The notes under the pieces were generated by a model. The model was not told the DNA's origin and did no database searches. It saw only the letters and a program-made list of their open reading frames with translations. 64,000 bases of DNA. Origin: Acinetobacter calcoaceticus ANC 3811. Its GTDB lineage: Bacteria; Pseudomonadota; Gammaproteobacteria; Pseudomonadales; Moraxellaceae. Of this stretch, positions 55,701 through 64,000 are shown piece by piece. A program made the translations under genes and the position numbers. The first letter of the stretch is position 1, and every line of letters starts with the position of its first letter. The stretch is from contig NZ_KB976986.1 in the NCBI RefSeq assembly GCF_000399665.1, forward strand, positions 2,563,261 through 2,627,260, written 5' to 3'.

Positions 55701-56437
55701 TCTAAAAGGCTTAAGTCAATTTCTGTCGCTAACTGTTTGAGCTGAGCAAGTTGTTCAAATTGAATGATTGGTTTTTCAGGAAGTTTAAAATGAGCAGAAC
55801 TAAAGTTAAGAGAGTCTTCGACCAGTTTGACAAAACCATCGACACTTTTTAACTCTCCTGCTAGATACAACGCATCAATCACGGTCTGAGGTTGAGACTG
55901 TATCCATTCACGCAAAACATCATGAATCAATTGTCGGCTATAAGTTTTAGCATCATCGGTAATTTGAGCACGTTCAATTTTGCCACTCTCAAAGGCAAAC
56001 TCACGTAATAGTTTTTGGCTAAAGCTATCGAGTGTTCCGACAAATAACTCGTCTAACTGATCGATGATTAGTTTTAAACGTTCACACGCATAGGCAATAC
56101 GCGTCGCGAAGCTTTTTAAAATATGTTGGAGTAATAAATCAGGCTCTTGCTCGGCCTGCATCATTAATTCGTGTTCTGTAAAACTGCGCTTGGTCTCTAA
56201 GTAACGATACGTTTCAACCAAACGGGCGCGAATACGACTTTTTAACTCAGCAGCGGCAGCACGGGTAAACGTGGTCGCAATGACTTGTCTAGGCAAGTAC
56301 TTTTCAAGAAAGATACGGACCATCAAACTTGATAAGGTATAGGTTTTTCCTGTACCTGCCGAAGCTTCAATTAAGTGTAAGCCACTAAATTCAATATCAA
56401 TAATAGGTTGATAAGACACCTGTACTCTTGAGTTCAT
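52739..56437 (-). CDS. recB: Exodeoxyribonuclease V beta subunit RecB
   Basis: RecB is the 3'-to-5' helicase and nuclease of RecBCD. The 1232-residue protein has Walker A EASAGTGKTYTLSSL near residues 23-37, the UvrD-like motif II VDEFQDTN near 415, GDRKQAIYGFRGGD near 450, and motifs V and VI (MTIHQSKGLEF near 766, WYVALTRASHR near 855). The C-terminal nuclease domain has GSIDLVYFDGQRYHIADYKSN, cited by IADYKSN near 1130 with the metal-binding Asp and the catalytic Lys. It begins three bases after the recC stop, with GGAG overlapping that stop. Full length. Confidence 0.96.
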   Translation of the reverse strand: MNSRVQVSYQPIIDIEFSGLHLIEASAGTGKTYTLSSLMVRIFLEKYLPRQVIATTFTRAAAAELKSRIRARLVETYRYLETKRSFTEHELMMQAEQEPDLLLQHILKSFATRIAYACERLKLIIDQLDELFVGTLDSFSQKLLREFAFESGKIERAQITDDAKTYSRQLIHDVLREWIQSQPQTVIDALYLAGELKSVDGFVKLVEDSLNFSSAHFKLPEKPIIQFEQLAQLKQLATEIDLSLLEPYYQLDGEHYKHVSGTIFRNGAFNKLFSECLPQLLQVLTQSDSILVFDGSLTAQRELVFKFLGQLADQKVFKKCPAEISDGFYQHPCIQQIQHLFGVLKNYAEQFDQLHIFLKAYLCVEVKKRLPQVLQNKGETTFSQQIRTLSEALKGEQGQRFAVFVQARYPLILVDEFQDTNQDQDDMLASIWRHPERYQKGCMIMVGDRKQAIYGFRGGDMLTFLNAYKDIQTKHGREYKLIHNHRSVADLVEVVDALFQRQMDFGEEVQYDPIRAGTRPHPVLIEQNNHNPHPLRWLMLKDKETEAQQVAWKIRDLLNQSHAGQLYFQKDAQTQTLNEDDIAVLSRNHDGLDKVQFELERLGIRVNRPSKRSVFDCTIAQDVGALLTAILHPYDEAKVKRALISRLFAMDLKQLLQLEQTAEGLSQFMTGFDTIRELWSAQGFLVAWQQCLIQFDIWQNLVAAQSKDNERVVVNLRHLTEILSQHSEKYSGAQNLYHWYLKQLGSPLDRDWELERKLSSEAGVQLMTIHQSKGLEFKIVFLLGADKPFRENNKTLNFSTQDVVQPDSSQTLTQRVVAIADKTYLNEVELKQHEERALAEQNRLWYVALTRASHRVYALLQDIDGKSVSGLAFWKNRAEPFQHRCCTDEMVLEQIPQAIHLAKQSTIIEIQAQRFPEQRFYSRGKTSFSYLAQHLKHKAGTDLLASQSNDAVLAEDELDLINTAEAISAQPIDWIKSNFPRGTLAGNFLHEIFEHIDFQCSDDWIIEIRRRFKNDYSSLWQDLLNKYIESFPEEEDAENLLYQSVAEWLKDVLRTPLYQGFRLNQLQQEQHLSEFPFYLALSDRVLAMKRIQQLFAEYGLNMPELLEARSARYLNGSIDLVYFDGQRYHIADYKSNYLGDDLADYRSDSIAQSMSLASYWLQAGLYLVALHRYLQVKMQDYQIEQHLGGATYLYLRGMNGEAEQGYYYWQPSIEFILRLDAILGYFAEDKIA

Positions 56438-56440
56438 GTC

Positions 56441-59400
56441 TTACTCCGAATGTTGAAATTGAAAAACTGGATGATACAGATCATACGCAAACTCATCACA
56501 AGCATGTTGAAGCAAAGCTTGCGCATCTTGTTCTTGTAAAATAAAGCTCCAGTCTCGATGCAACTTGCAAGCTTCATTTTGAGTCATATCCATTGTGGTA
56601 AATGACCCTGTTTCATTCCAGTATTTTAACAGCTCAGTGTAGCTCTTCTCATCCAGTTTTGCTTTTTCTGCCTGATTTGTTGTTTCCCACTGATATGCTT
56701 TGGCTTTTTCTAATGGTTTTAATAATAAGGCTGCTGGTAGAACCAAGGGTTGTTGCTGTGCATGACGCCAGATTTTAAACCATGGCTGTAAATATTGCCG
56801 AGCTTGCTCAGAACTAACACCACTACAAATCACTGTTTGATCGCTAAAAACCACGATACGACGTTTTTCAGCTCCTGCACTTCCCTCATTCAAATAAGCT
56901 AACCAAAGTAAGTGTTCCAACCAGACTTTCGCACGTCTTTTTGCTCGGGCACTTGAAGGCTCCATACTGACCCAATCCTGAGTTTCAGACTTTGGAACAG
57001 TAATATTCATATGAAGCTGCTTAGCAATGCGCCAAATACGCTGAGTCGTTGGTGTCACTGCTGGTGCATATTGATGAAGGCTTTCAAGCAAACATTCTTG
57101 CTCAAACACACCTTGTTGCCATGCACTATATTTGACTTTGCCTACAGGCAACTGATCAATTAATACTTCTGGTTGTGCGTGCTGTTCAGATTGCTGTAAA
57201 AAATGTCGAATCGCATAACGCCCTAAACCATCTAATAATAAAGGTTCATTTTGGTCGAGCACTCCGACACTTCCTAAGTTTTCTACCCCTAAAGTTTTCA
57301 AATATAATCGTGCAGGGAACGTCACATCCTGTATCCACTGCTGGCTATCTAAAACCAGCATATCAGGGGCTTGTAGCGGATAGGTCGTATTCGCCCAAGG
57401 TTGACGGTTTCCTGAGACTTGCTGAATTTGTGAAGCGACCTTAAACCAGTGATCTTGGTAGCGGATAACACTTTTTTCTAGAGTAAAACCTTTCGGGTCG
57501 AAGGGCTGTAAATCATGTAGGTGATAGAGTTGTGTTAACTGTGATGGAATCTCAATCCCTTCAAGGACAACATTTTCAGGTACGTCACCTTCAGCTTTCA
57601 CAATCAAGGCAAGGTGTTCACGGAACTCTTGAAGAATACTGGAAGGTTCTCGCATCTCACCATCGTTCACATCAAACCCGTTATAAAACAGCCATAAATT
57701 GTCTTGGGCTAATAATAGTGCATCTAAAAAAGCACCTTGATCATCTTCAAGTCGAGAGCGGTCACCTAACTGTTGACGCAGTGCATCCATTAAATCAAAT
57801 GGAACATGGGTATCACGGTTTGGAAATTGCCCTGCATCCAGATTTAGCATGACCATTAAACGATAAGGTAACGGCCGAATATGTCCAATTTGAGCAAAGG
57901 TAATCTGCCCTGTCGGTTCAGCTTGCGCACTTTGGCTTTCTAAAGTTCGTTGAATTTCTTCAATAATATAAGGCAGAGGCAAGGTAATTTTGCGCAAAGT
58001 TCCTGTTTCTGTCTCGGCGTAATAGCTTGCGAGCGTCAACATTCGCTCTTGTTTCTTAACAATTTCTCGAACGGCTTTTAGAGCAGCAACACCGACCTGT
58101 TCAAACTCAACAATATCTTTGCCCAATACCTGAAGCCAATATTCAACCGTGTAGACTTTCCCCTGTTCATGCAGAGTCAGCCAATCACGGCGCTCATTCA
58201 AATCTTGATAAATTTGAATGAGTGTACCAATCAGCTCAAAATCACCCGGTTGAACTTTGGCATAACTCAACACCTGATTAAATGTCGCATGCACAGGCAC
58301 GGCAATGCCAAGGGCCAATCGTTCTAAGGCAAATTTAAAGCTATATCGATAATCATCATCCCCTTCACACAAACTACGCTTGAGATGCTCTGCATCAAGC
58401 CCTCGTTTAAAGCCTGCATCGGCAAGTAAATTTAAAATTCGCTCGACCTGAACATACTCAAGTTCGTAACGTTGCTGAGTCGCATGCAAACTTAACCAGT
58501 CAGCAAAATCATCAAAGCTAAAACGCCCCTGCATCAGCTGAATACGCCCAATCACGGCGCGCCATGCATTAAGTGCATCGAGTGATGCAACACCTGCAAT
58601 TTTAACGGGCAAATGTACGCCCTGCTCAGTGGCAGTAGCGGGAAATACACTTCGAATTAAAGGCTCTATGTCGGCCAAATTAGGAACTAAAACTAAAATA
58701 TCATTTGGACGGCGCGGCTGCTCATGCGGTTTAGCCAACCAACCAATCAATTGCTCTTTTAATACTTCAAGCTGACGTAAAGTTGAATGACAAACATGAA
58801 TCTGAATAGAGTCATCATCTGGGCCAAGCTCATATTGTTTAGCTTGGGGTTCCACTAAATGCAAAATATCTGACTGAACTTTACCGAGTAAACTTTCTGG
58901 AAAATCATCCACAAAAGCATCAACCCACTTACCTTCTTCGCCCGTAGACAAATTCGATAATAGTGAAAAGTGGTCGCGGGCTTGCTTACCCAATCTCGTT
59001 AAAAGCGGATGTCTGGACTCACGCGCTTCAGCATTAAAGTTGAGTGTAAATTTATTAAAGAAATCACTAATTTCAGCGTCTGTTGCCTTTGGATTTTTTG
59101 CAATAAAACGCTCTTTTACCCCGAGGTCATAACGCTGTTTCCAGAGTGGATCGACACTATCAGCCCAATATTCTTGTGATGGGTTATAGTGCAAAATCAA
59201 CACATCAATATATTGACCTAAACGGCGCAAAAACTGTAATTGGCTTGGTGGTAAATCCAATAACGTAAAGATCACTACTTGAGTCGGTAAGCTAGAAATA
59301 GCTCGTTTACTGCGGTCTGGATGATCTAACTCTTGCCAAAACAACGCATCAATTTGCTGCATCTGCACAAAGTCATCATGAAAATGTTGCTGCCACAACC

Positions 59401-60076
59401 AACGCTGCCAACGTTCTAGCTCCTCCGTTTGATGCAATGCAAAAGCAGTCACTTCTTCGTCTTTTTTTACAATATATTTTTCAATATCGAGTGCTCGGCC
59501 TTGTCCCCAAGTCGCCAACCAGTTTTCAGGACAAGTGCAACTATTTTCACAACCACGCTGGCACTGTCCACGATAAATCATATAGTTGCTAAATAAATCG
59601 GCAACCTGCTCAGCGACCCAATACAGCATTTTTTGTTTTTTTAGTTGTTTATCGATGCCGTGTTCGAGTCGATCTGCACTGTCATAAATGCGCTGAACAA
59701 TAGAATGTAGAGGATGTGAGGTATCGATGCTCATCGTGTCAGGTTGTATAAATTCATACAAAGCCTGATGAACCCGCCATTTAAAAATCAAACGCGGGAT
59801 GTTCGCTTTACGGACCTGCTCTTTATGCGCAGTTAAGACTTGCTGATAGGCATGCCACTGGAAGCCGCGTACCCGTTGGTGAAACTGGTAATTGGCACTC
59901 ATGCCCTGCTGTTCTGCAAGTTTTTGTATCAGCCACTGCTCGACCGCAGGACTTGGAACAATAAAATGTTGGGTTTTCAAAACCTGTAATGGATGCGTTG
60001 AAGCTTGAGATGTAGACGCTAATACACCTTGCAACAACACATCAATACGTTGACTTTGAATAACATGAATCCCCAT
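56441..60076 (-). CDS. recC: Exodeoxyribonuclease V gamma subunit RecC
   Basis: RecC recognises the Chi sequence and holds RecB and RecD. The 1211-residue protein matches RecC through the N-terminal PSPAVEQWLIQKLAEQQG (near 48) and the inactive helicase-like domains, which lack Walker A. PLPYRLMVMLNLDAGQFP, cited by MVMLNLDAGQFP near 735, and LEDDQGAFLDALLLAQDNLWLFYNG (core AFLDALLLAQ near 770) are highly conserved. The C-terminal nuclease-like domain is inactive. It is the first gene of recC-recB-recD; the promoter should lie in 60077-60245, which is shared with a divergent small gene. The Chi sequence used by Acinetobacter was not searched. Confidence 0.95.
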   Translation of the reverse strand: MGIHVIQSQRIDVLLQGVLASTSQASTHPLQVLKTQHFIVPSPAVEQWLIQKLAEQQGMSANYQFHQRVRGFQWHAYQQVLTAHKEQVRKANIPRLIFKWRVHQALYEFIQPDTMSIDTSHPLHSIVQRIYDSADRLEHGIDKQLKKQKMLYWVAEQVADLFSNYMIYRGQCQRGCENSCTCPENWLATWGQGRALDIEKYIVKKDEEVTAFALHQTEELERWQRWLWQQHFHDDFVQMQQIDALFWQELDHPDRSKRAISSLPTQVVIFTLLDLPPSQLQFLRRLGQYIDVLILHYNPSQEYWADSVDPLWKQRYDLGVKERFIAKNPKATDAEISDFFNKFTLNFNAEARESRHPLLTRLGKQARDHFSLLSNLSTGEEGKWVDAFVDDFPESLLGKVQSDILHLVEPQAKQYELGPDDDSIQIHVCHSTLRQLEVLKEQLIGWLAKPHEQPRRPNDILVLVPNLADIEPLIRSVFPATATEQGVHLPVKIAGVASLDALNAWRAVIGRIQLMQGRFSFDDFADWLSLHATQQRYELEYVQVERILNLLADAGFKRGLDAEHLKRSLCEGDDDYRYSFKFALERLALGIAVPVHATFNQVLSYAKVQPGDFELIGTLIQIYQDLNERRDWLTLHEQGKVYTVEYWLQVLGKDIVEFEQVGVAALKAVREIVKKQERMLTLASYYAETETGTLRKITLPLPYIIEEIQRTLESQSAQAEPTGQITFAQIGHIRPLPYRLMVMLNLDAGQFPNRDTHVPFDLMDALRQQLGDRSRLEDDQGAFLDALLLAQDNLWLFYNGFDVNDGEMREPSSILQEFREHLALIVKAEGDVPENVVLEGIEIPSQLTQLYHLHDLQPFDPKGFTLEKSVIRYQDHWFKVASQIQQVSGNRQPWANTTYPLQAPDMLVLDSQQWIQDVTFPARLYLKTLGVENLGSVGVLDQNEPLLLDGLGRYAIRHFLQQSEQHAQPEVLIDQLPVGKVKYSAWQQGVFEQECLLESLHQYAPAVTPTTQRIWRIAKQLHMNITVPKSETQDWVSMEPSSARAKRRAKVWLEHLLWLAYLNEGSAGAEKRRIVVFSDQTVICSGVSSEQARQYLQPWFKIWRHAQQQPLVLPAALLLKPLEKAKAYQWETTNQAEKAKLDEKSYTELLKYWNETGSFTTMDMTQNEACKLHRDWSFILQEQDAQALLQHACDEFAYDLYHPVFQFQHSE

Positions 60077-60245
60077 TTATTTCATTTCCTGCTTGCATAA
60101 TTTATGCACAAAATCATAAACATTCATTACTATACAACTGAATCTGACTATGTCACGTTGGTTTAAACACAGCATAATTTAACTTCAGGTGTCACTTACA
60201 CTTGGTTTGAATGACGCCATCAAGAAATTTATACAGGTAGACATT

Positions 60246-60752
60246 ATGAAAATTGACAAGATTCCTGACTATATTGATCCTAGCCTAAATCTGGAACAAA
60301 TTCGCGATGAGTGCCATGATCTCATCAAAAAAAGAGCTTACGTCTCAGCAGGAGCGGCAATTGTACCGATTCCTTTTTTTGACGTGGTGATAGATTTGGG
60401 AATTTTGTCGCACCTGATTCCAGATATCAATTCCCGTTTTGGTTTAGCCCCTGAACACGTAAGTGTTTATGACCCCAAAACTAAAACAATTCACTGGGAT
60501 GAACTACGTAAACGTGGTTTTGAATTTTCAGGCTTTGTCGTGGCACGCACTACCGTTAAAAAAACATTTAACGGCTTTTTTGGCAAAATCGTAACGAAAC
60601 AGGTGACTAAATTTATACCGCTAGGCGGACAAATTGTAGCAGCTAGTTTAGGCTATTTCATGATGAAAAAAATAGCAGAAACGCATCTTACTGACAGTTA
60701 CAATCTTGCAAAGCGTATTCAGCAAAAAAGCCGCACCACCATTGTAAATTAA
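60246..60752 (+). CDS. Small membrane-associated protein of unknown function
   Basis: The product is 168 residues from the ATG at 60246, which has AGGTAGAC upstream; an ATG at 60189 adds 19 residues. Residues 31-60 form a hydrophobic glycine- and proline-rich segment (AYVSAGAAIVPIPFFDVVID) like those of DUF697 and related GTPase-linked proteins, and a second amphipathic helix is near 130-150 (IPLGGQIVAASLGYF). I cannot assign a family with confidence. It is divergent from recC and convergent with pap, and the pap stop codon lies within its 3' hairpin. Role unknown. Confidence 0.68.
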   Translation: MKIDKIPDYIDPSLNLEQIRDECHDLIKKRAYVSAGAAIVPIPFFDVVIDLGILSHLIPDINSRFGLAPEHVSVYDPKTKTIHWDELRKRGFEFSGFVVARTTVKKTFNGFFGKIVTKQVTKFIPLGGQIVAASLGYFMMKKIAETHLTDSYNLAKRIQQKSRTTIVN

Positions 60753-60765
60753 TCTATGCCTTATG

Positions 60766-60796
60766 GCTGAGAGCTTAATCTGCTCTCAGCTGTTTT
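60766..60796 (+). terminator. Hairpin after the small unknown gene
   Basis: GCTGAGAGC/GCTCTCAGC is a perfect 9-bp stem with a seven-base loop, followed by TGTTTT. The pap stop codon (60775-60777) falls in the loop. Confidence 0.55.
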
Positions 60797-62193
60797 AAAA
60801 CCGCCCTTAATACTTCTAGACGTGCCGTATATTTATCATCAGTTGCAACAACATACCAAGGTGCATAGTCAGTACTGGTTCGCTCAAACATATCTGCTGC
60901 GGCTTTTAAATAATCATCCCACTTATCACGATTACGCCAATCTTCTGCGGTAATTTTAAAACGTTTATGCGGTGTTTCTTCTCTGGCCTTAAAGCGCTGC
61001 TCTTGCTCATCTTTGCTAATCGCAAGCCAAATTTTTACCACAATCGTTTGACTATCAAATAAATCTCTTTCAAAACGATTAATTTCGTCATAGGCGCGCT
61101 GCCACTCTAAAGGTGAAGCAAAGCCTTCAACACGTTCAACAAGTACACGTCCATACCATGTCCGATCAAAGATCGTGATTTTTTCAGCTTCATTAATGCG
61201 GTTCCAAAAGCGCCATAAATAAGGATGTCGTGCTTCAAAGCGCTCAGGAGCACCAATACAATGAATATCATATTCACGCGGGTCTAGGTTTTTAACAATT
61301 CGCTTAATTGCCCCCCCTTTACCGGCAGCATCCATTCCCTCAAAAGCAATGACGACATTACGTTTATCGAAACGCATGGCATCAGCAATTTTTTTGCTTA
61401 ATTTATCGAGCTCTTTTTTATATTCGGCTTTATCAAGTGGTTCAGCAGCAGGTTTTAATAAACTCTCTGGAATTTTAGCCTGCTGCCATTTTCCTTTGAC
61501 TTCGGTTTCATGGTCTGGAAGCTGACGCATGTGTTGTAAAAGGTACTGAGCAAAAAACTGATCACGCTGCTTTTCATCTTCGCCATCAATAATGTACCAA
61601 TCGTCGGTAAAACGACGGCGTAACTTTTGCAAAGTGTCATATTGTTTTTTATTACGCCAGTCTAAGCCGTGGAGCTTATGCCAGTGTTGCTCTGAGGGAT
61701 CAATTTTGTCTAACCGCTTTTGTAGTGATTTCCATGGAAGATCGAACCAGACTTTAACGACATCGACATAGTTATTTTTTAAATCTTGCTCAAATGCCCG
61801 CATATTTTCAACGTAAGCATCAAATCGCGCCTCATCTAAAGGTTCAGACACATGCGTTGCTGTAACAAGCAAATCGCTATACCAATTGCCAAACATCACC
61901 ACAATTTGACCTTCAGTAGGAATAAAGCCCGAATAAGATTGCCAAAATGCTTCTGTATCTGTCAGCACACGTGGCGCATCTGCTTTTACCCGCAAATATC
62001 TAGGGTCTAACCACTCGCGAAGCTGCTTAACCGCCTCCCCTTTCCCTGCCAGCTCAATACCACTCATTAAAATGAGTGTGCTTTTAGCATTGGGTTTTCC
62101 ACGACTTTCTTTTAAAGCATATTGTGCTTCAATCAAATCGACAGAAAGCTGTTCTTCATCTCGAATTTCAAATTTTGGTTGTTGTTCACTCAT
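60775..62193 (-). CDS. pap: Polyphosphate:AMP phosphotransferase (two-domain PPK2)
   Basis: The 472-residue protein has two PPK2 domains. Each begins with a Walker A-like motif: GIELAGKGEAVKQL near residue 46 and GMDAAGKGGAIKRI near 292. The second also carries IFDRTWYGRVLVERVEGF (cited by DRTWYGRV near 344). Polyphosphate:AMP phosphotransferase makes ADP from AMP with polyphosphate; A. johnsonii Pap, of the same length and layout, was the founding enzyme. In two-domain members the C-terminal domain is the catalytic one. It probably saves energy by using polyphosphate stores. It is a single-gene unit. Confidence 0.94.
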   Translation of the reverse strand: MSEQQPKFEIRDEEQLSVDLIEAQYALKESRGKPNAKSTLILMSGIELAGKGEAVKQLREWLDPRYLRVKADAPRVLTDTEAFWQSYSGFIPTEGQIVVMFGNWYSDLLVTATHVSEPLDEARFDAYVENMRAFEQDLKNNYVDVVKVWFDLPWKSLQKRLDKIDPSEQHWHKLHGLDWRNKKQYDTLQKLRRRFTDDWYIIDGEDEKQRDQFFAQYLLQHMRQLPDHETEVKGKWQQAKIPESLLKPAAEPLDKAEYKKELDKLSKKIADAMRFDKRNVVIAFEGMDAAGKGGAIKRIVKNLDPREYDIHCIGAPERFEARHPYLWRFWNRINEAEKITIFDRTWYGRVLVERVEGFASPLEWQRAYDEINRFERDLFDSQTIVVKIWLAISKDEQEQRFKAREETPHKRFKITAEDWRNRDKWDDYLKAAADMFERTSTDYAPWYVVATDDKYTARLEVLRAVLKQLRAD

Positions 62194-62402
62194 AGTCCAC
62201 GGCTCTAATATTTTATTGTTTAATTTCGATGATCTTTAACTTATGCGGTTAAATGATGAATTGCTATACAAATTATGTCATTGCGACCGAACTCCATCTA
62301 AAAATTGACGCATGAATCATTTTTTTTACATCTTCTCGCCATAGTACAAGGTTACAATGCCTCTTATGATTTTTTGTAAATAGCCCAATATTAGAGTCTT
62401 AC

Positions 62403-63110
62403 ATGTCTAAACTCGCTGCTTTTGACGAACTTTTACAACAATATAAAACATTTAATTATCACGACAATCCAGTGCTTGCCCAACGTTTGCAAGATGTACA
62501 AACATGGCTAAAAGAACGGATGAAAGATACGCATCACGACTTTTTTAACTTGCCTGAACATAAACTCATGTCAGAGTATTTTTTAAATCGTTTATATGGT
62601 GGTCCAGAGTTTGATGCCCTTGCAGCACAAATTGAACGCCTATTGAAATATGCCCATAAAGCCGAAAAAGTATTGCCTGAAAATGCAATTAAAACTGGAA
62701 CTAAATCGGTAAGTTTGGCGGTACTTGCCACTCAGCTTGATGAACAAGTAGCGATACAGCTTCTTGAGGATTATCCAGCAAATACAGTGTTAACCGATGA
62801 GATTATGCGTTTAACGCTAACTAAGCTTGATCAGGCAGAAGCTCGTTATCAACAACTTGCTCTTCTTGACGATTTAGGCGCAGCACTCGATAAATATATG
62901 CGCTCATTTATGATGTTTACGGCTTTTAAAATGTGTAAAGGTATTGCCCAAAAATATCATTTCGAATTGATGTATGATTTTATCCAAGATGGTTTTAGCG
63001 CGATGAAACCGTTAAAATCAGCCGAGAACTTTATCAAGACTTTTACTGAAAAAGAACGCCAGATTATTGAAAATGTACATTCAGGGCATCCGAATCCGTT
63101 TAGAGTGTGA
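62403..63110 (+). CDS. FFLEELY-motif family protein
   Basis: The 235-residue protein is mostly alpha-helical, with HDFFNLPEHKLMSEYFLNRLYG cited by EYFLNRLYGGPEF near residues 59-71, which corresponds to the FFLEELYG pattern that names this family. A helical C-terminal domain carries LDKYMRSFMMFTAF near 160. The function of the family is unknown, but it occurs near cell-envelope or quinone genes in Pseudomonadales. It lies 147 bases upstream of ubiE on the same strand. The start at 62403 is the first in-frame ATG; the ribosome-binding site is weak (AGAGTC). Confidence 0.72.
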   Translation: MSKLAAFDELLQQYKTFNYHDNPVLAQRLQDVQTWLKERMKDTHHDFFNLPEHKLMSEYFLNRLYGGPEFDALAAQIERLLKYAHKAEKVLPENAIKTGTKSVSLAVLATQLDEQVAIQLLEDYPANTVLTDEIMRLTLTKLDQAEARYQQLALLDDLGAALDKYMRSFMMFTAFKMCKGIAQKYHFELMYDFIQDGFSAMKPLKSAENFIKTFTEKERQIIENVHSGHPNPFRV

Positions 63111-63168
63111 TAAGGTCGGCACAGAGAAAAAATCAACCTTACGAAGTTGAGATTTTATTCATTATATT

Positions 63169-63213
63169 TGCATGATGATGCCTGTAAAAATAGACAAAAT
63201 CTGTCATCATGCA
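63169..63213. repeat. Perfect 10-bp inverted repeat upstream of ubiE
   Basis: TGCATGATGA (63169-63178) and TCATCATGCA (63204-63213) pair perfectly around 25 bases, 45 bases before the ubiE start. No T-run follows. It may be part of the ubiE promoter/leader or an operator. Confidence 0.5.
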
Positions 63214-63257
63214 GAACTTATTCCGTTTCACTTGAGTTTGAGTCTAGGAGAGACAAT

Positions 63258-64000
63258 ATGTCTAACGAAAACCAAAAGCCAACATCTCCAACTGAGCAGG
63301 CACAAAGTTCAGACAAAGTTAGCCCATTCCTAAGCTCACCTTTACCGCAAGGTACCCCTCAAGGGCAACAACAAACTTTACAACAAACCCTAACCGATAC
63401 ACCGGTTAACGGTTCTGTACCAAAATATAATTTACCACGTGGTGCTAGCAATACTGGCAACGTGGGAGAAACCACACACTTTGGTTTCTCGACTGTTAAA
63501 ACTGAAGATAAAGCTCAAAAAGTTGCCGAAGTATTCCACTCGGTTGCAAGCAAATATGACTTGATGAATGACCTAATGTCATTTGGTATTCACCGCCTAT
63601 GGAAACGCTTTGCAATTAACATGTCAGGTGTCCGCCGTGGTCAACACGTGTTGGATATTGCTGGTGGTACAGGCGATTTAGCAAAAGTATTCAGCCGCGA
63701 AGTTGGTCCTCAAGGTCATGTCGTTCTTTCAGACATTAACGAATCTATGCTTAATGTTGGTCGCGACCGCCTAATTGATGCAGGCTGTACCAATGTTGAC
63801 TTCGTACTTGCCAATGCAGAAACGTTAGAACCTTTTGCAGACAACAGCTTTGATCTACTCACCATTAGTTTTGGTTTGCGTAACGTGACAGATAAAGATG
63901 CAGCACTTGCATCTATGTTCCGTGTGTTGAAACCAGGTGGTCGTTTACTTATTCTTGAATTTTCTAAGCCTGTATTTGAACCATTTTCAAAACTTTATGA
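63258..64000 (+). CDS. ubiE: Ubiquinone/menaquinone biosynthesis C-methyltransferase UbiE, 3' end cut
   Basis: The gene runs off the window after 247 codons. AGGAGA precedes the ATG at 63258. Residue 71 onward ([19 protein letters not shown]) aligns with the E. coli UbiE start, and [28 protein letters not shown] (S-adenosylmethionine site, near 129) and [14 protein letters not shown] follow. UbiE methylates the ring of demethylmenaquinone and of the ubiquinone intermediate. The first 70 residues are a Q-, T- and S-rich, presumably disordered extension that E. coli UbiE lacks. The ubiJ and ubiB genes usually follow in this genus and would be outside the window. Confidence 0.95.
   Translation, partial: MSNENQKPTSPTEQAQSSDKVSPFLSSPLPQGTPQGQQQTLQQTLTDTPVNGSVPKYNLPRGASNTGNVGETTHFGFSTVKTEDKAQKVAEVFHSVASKYDLMNDLMSFGIHRLWKRFAINMSGVRRGQHVLDIAGGTGDLAKVFSREVGPQGHVVLSDINESMLNVGRDRLIDAGCTNVDFVLANAETLEPFADNSFDLLTISFGLRNVTDKDAALASMFRVLKPGGRLLILEFSKPVFEPFSKLY

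Overview
The window is a contiguous piece of chromosome from a gammaproteobacterium of the genus Acinetobacter, most likely the A. calcoaceticus-baumannii complex. Several things point there: low G+C coding style, a full-length AbeM-type MATE pump, a two-domain polyphosphate:AMP phosphotransferase like the one characterised in A. johnsonii, an RNase E with a long Q/H-rich tail, a UbiE with a ~65-residue N-terminal extension, and gspF-gspG standing apart from other secretion genes. Nearly everything is core housekeeping. I see no prophage, insertion sequence, integron or CRISPR array.

Layout. 0-4.4 kb: a cut DUF1345 membrane gene, a WYL regulator with a glutathione S-transferase, rluC with a HAD phosphatase, then a ~600-nt structured leader in front of rne. 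4.4-10.2 kb: rne, a long/very-long-chain acyl-CoA synthetase and two identical tRNA-Lys(UUU) genes. 10.2-20.2 kb: a divergent LysR/SDR pair, hemW, a YdcZ-type transporter with abeM, two SfnB/DszC-type flavin enzymes for sulfur scavenging, an ABC1/UbiB-type kinase, zinc-independent rpmE2 behind a Zur-like palindrome, and a HopJ-family gene. 20.2-28.2 kb: a fluoride riboswitch-crcB unit containing a tiny upstream ORF, a GFA protein, a TrmB-like methyltransferase overlapping a BaiN-type flavoprotein, yacG, a metallo-hydrolase, hemH, a DUF4062 protein, murI and a DUF1285 gene. 28.4-35 kb: ETF-ubiquinone oxidoreductase, a TusA-like protein, corC-lnt, a tRNA-binding protein and small membrane proteins. 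35-46 kb: gspF-gspG, priA, a Kef-type K+/H+ antiporter, hslO, a LysE exporter, cbpA-cbpM and a CorA-type channel. 46-50.9 kb: rpsO-pnp, a class-C-type serine hydrolase and a 700-bp gene-free region with regulatory-looking repeats and a candidate small RNA. 50.9-64 kb: the recC-recB-recD operon, a small unknown gene, pap, a FFLEELY-type gene and the 5' part of ubiE.

How genes work together. recC, recB and recD form one transcription unit for double-strand-break repair. rpsO and pnp share a transcript with an intervening hairpin, and rne, at another locus, supplies RNA decay. The two SfnB-like oxidoreductases form an alternative-sulfur unit. corC and lnt overlap as in other gammaproteobacteria. 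crcB is under direct fluoride control.

The most striking unexplained signal is a perfectly regular 12-bp-period array of six DnaA-box-like 9-mers (52623-52691). It lies between recB and recD, next to an A+T-rich stretch, and contains the recD start codon. Other points worth a second look are the 15-codon ORF coupled to crcB under the fluoride riboswitch, the long prepilin leader of GspG encoded by a palindromic element, a 15-bp perfect inverted repeat after gspG, and the paired palindromic repeats at 50401-50473.
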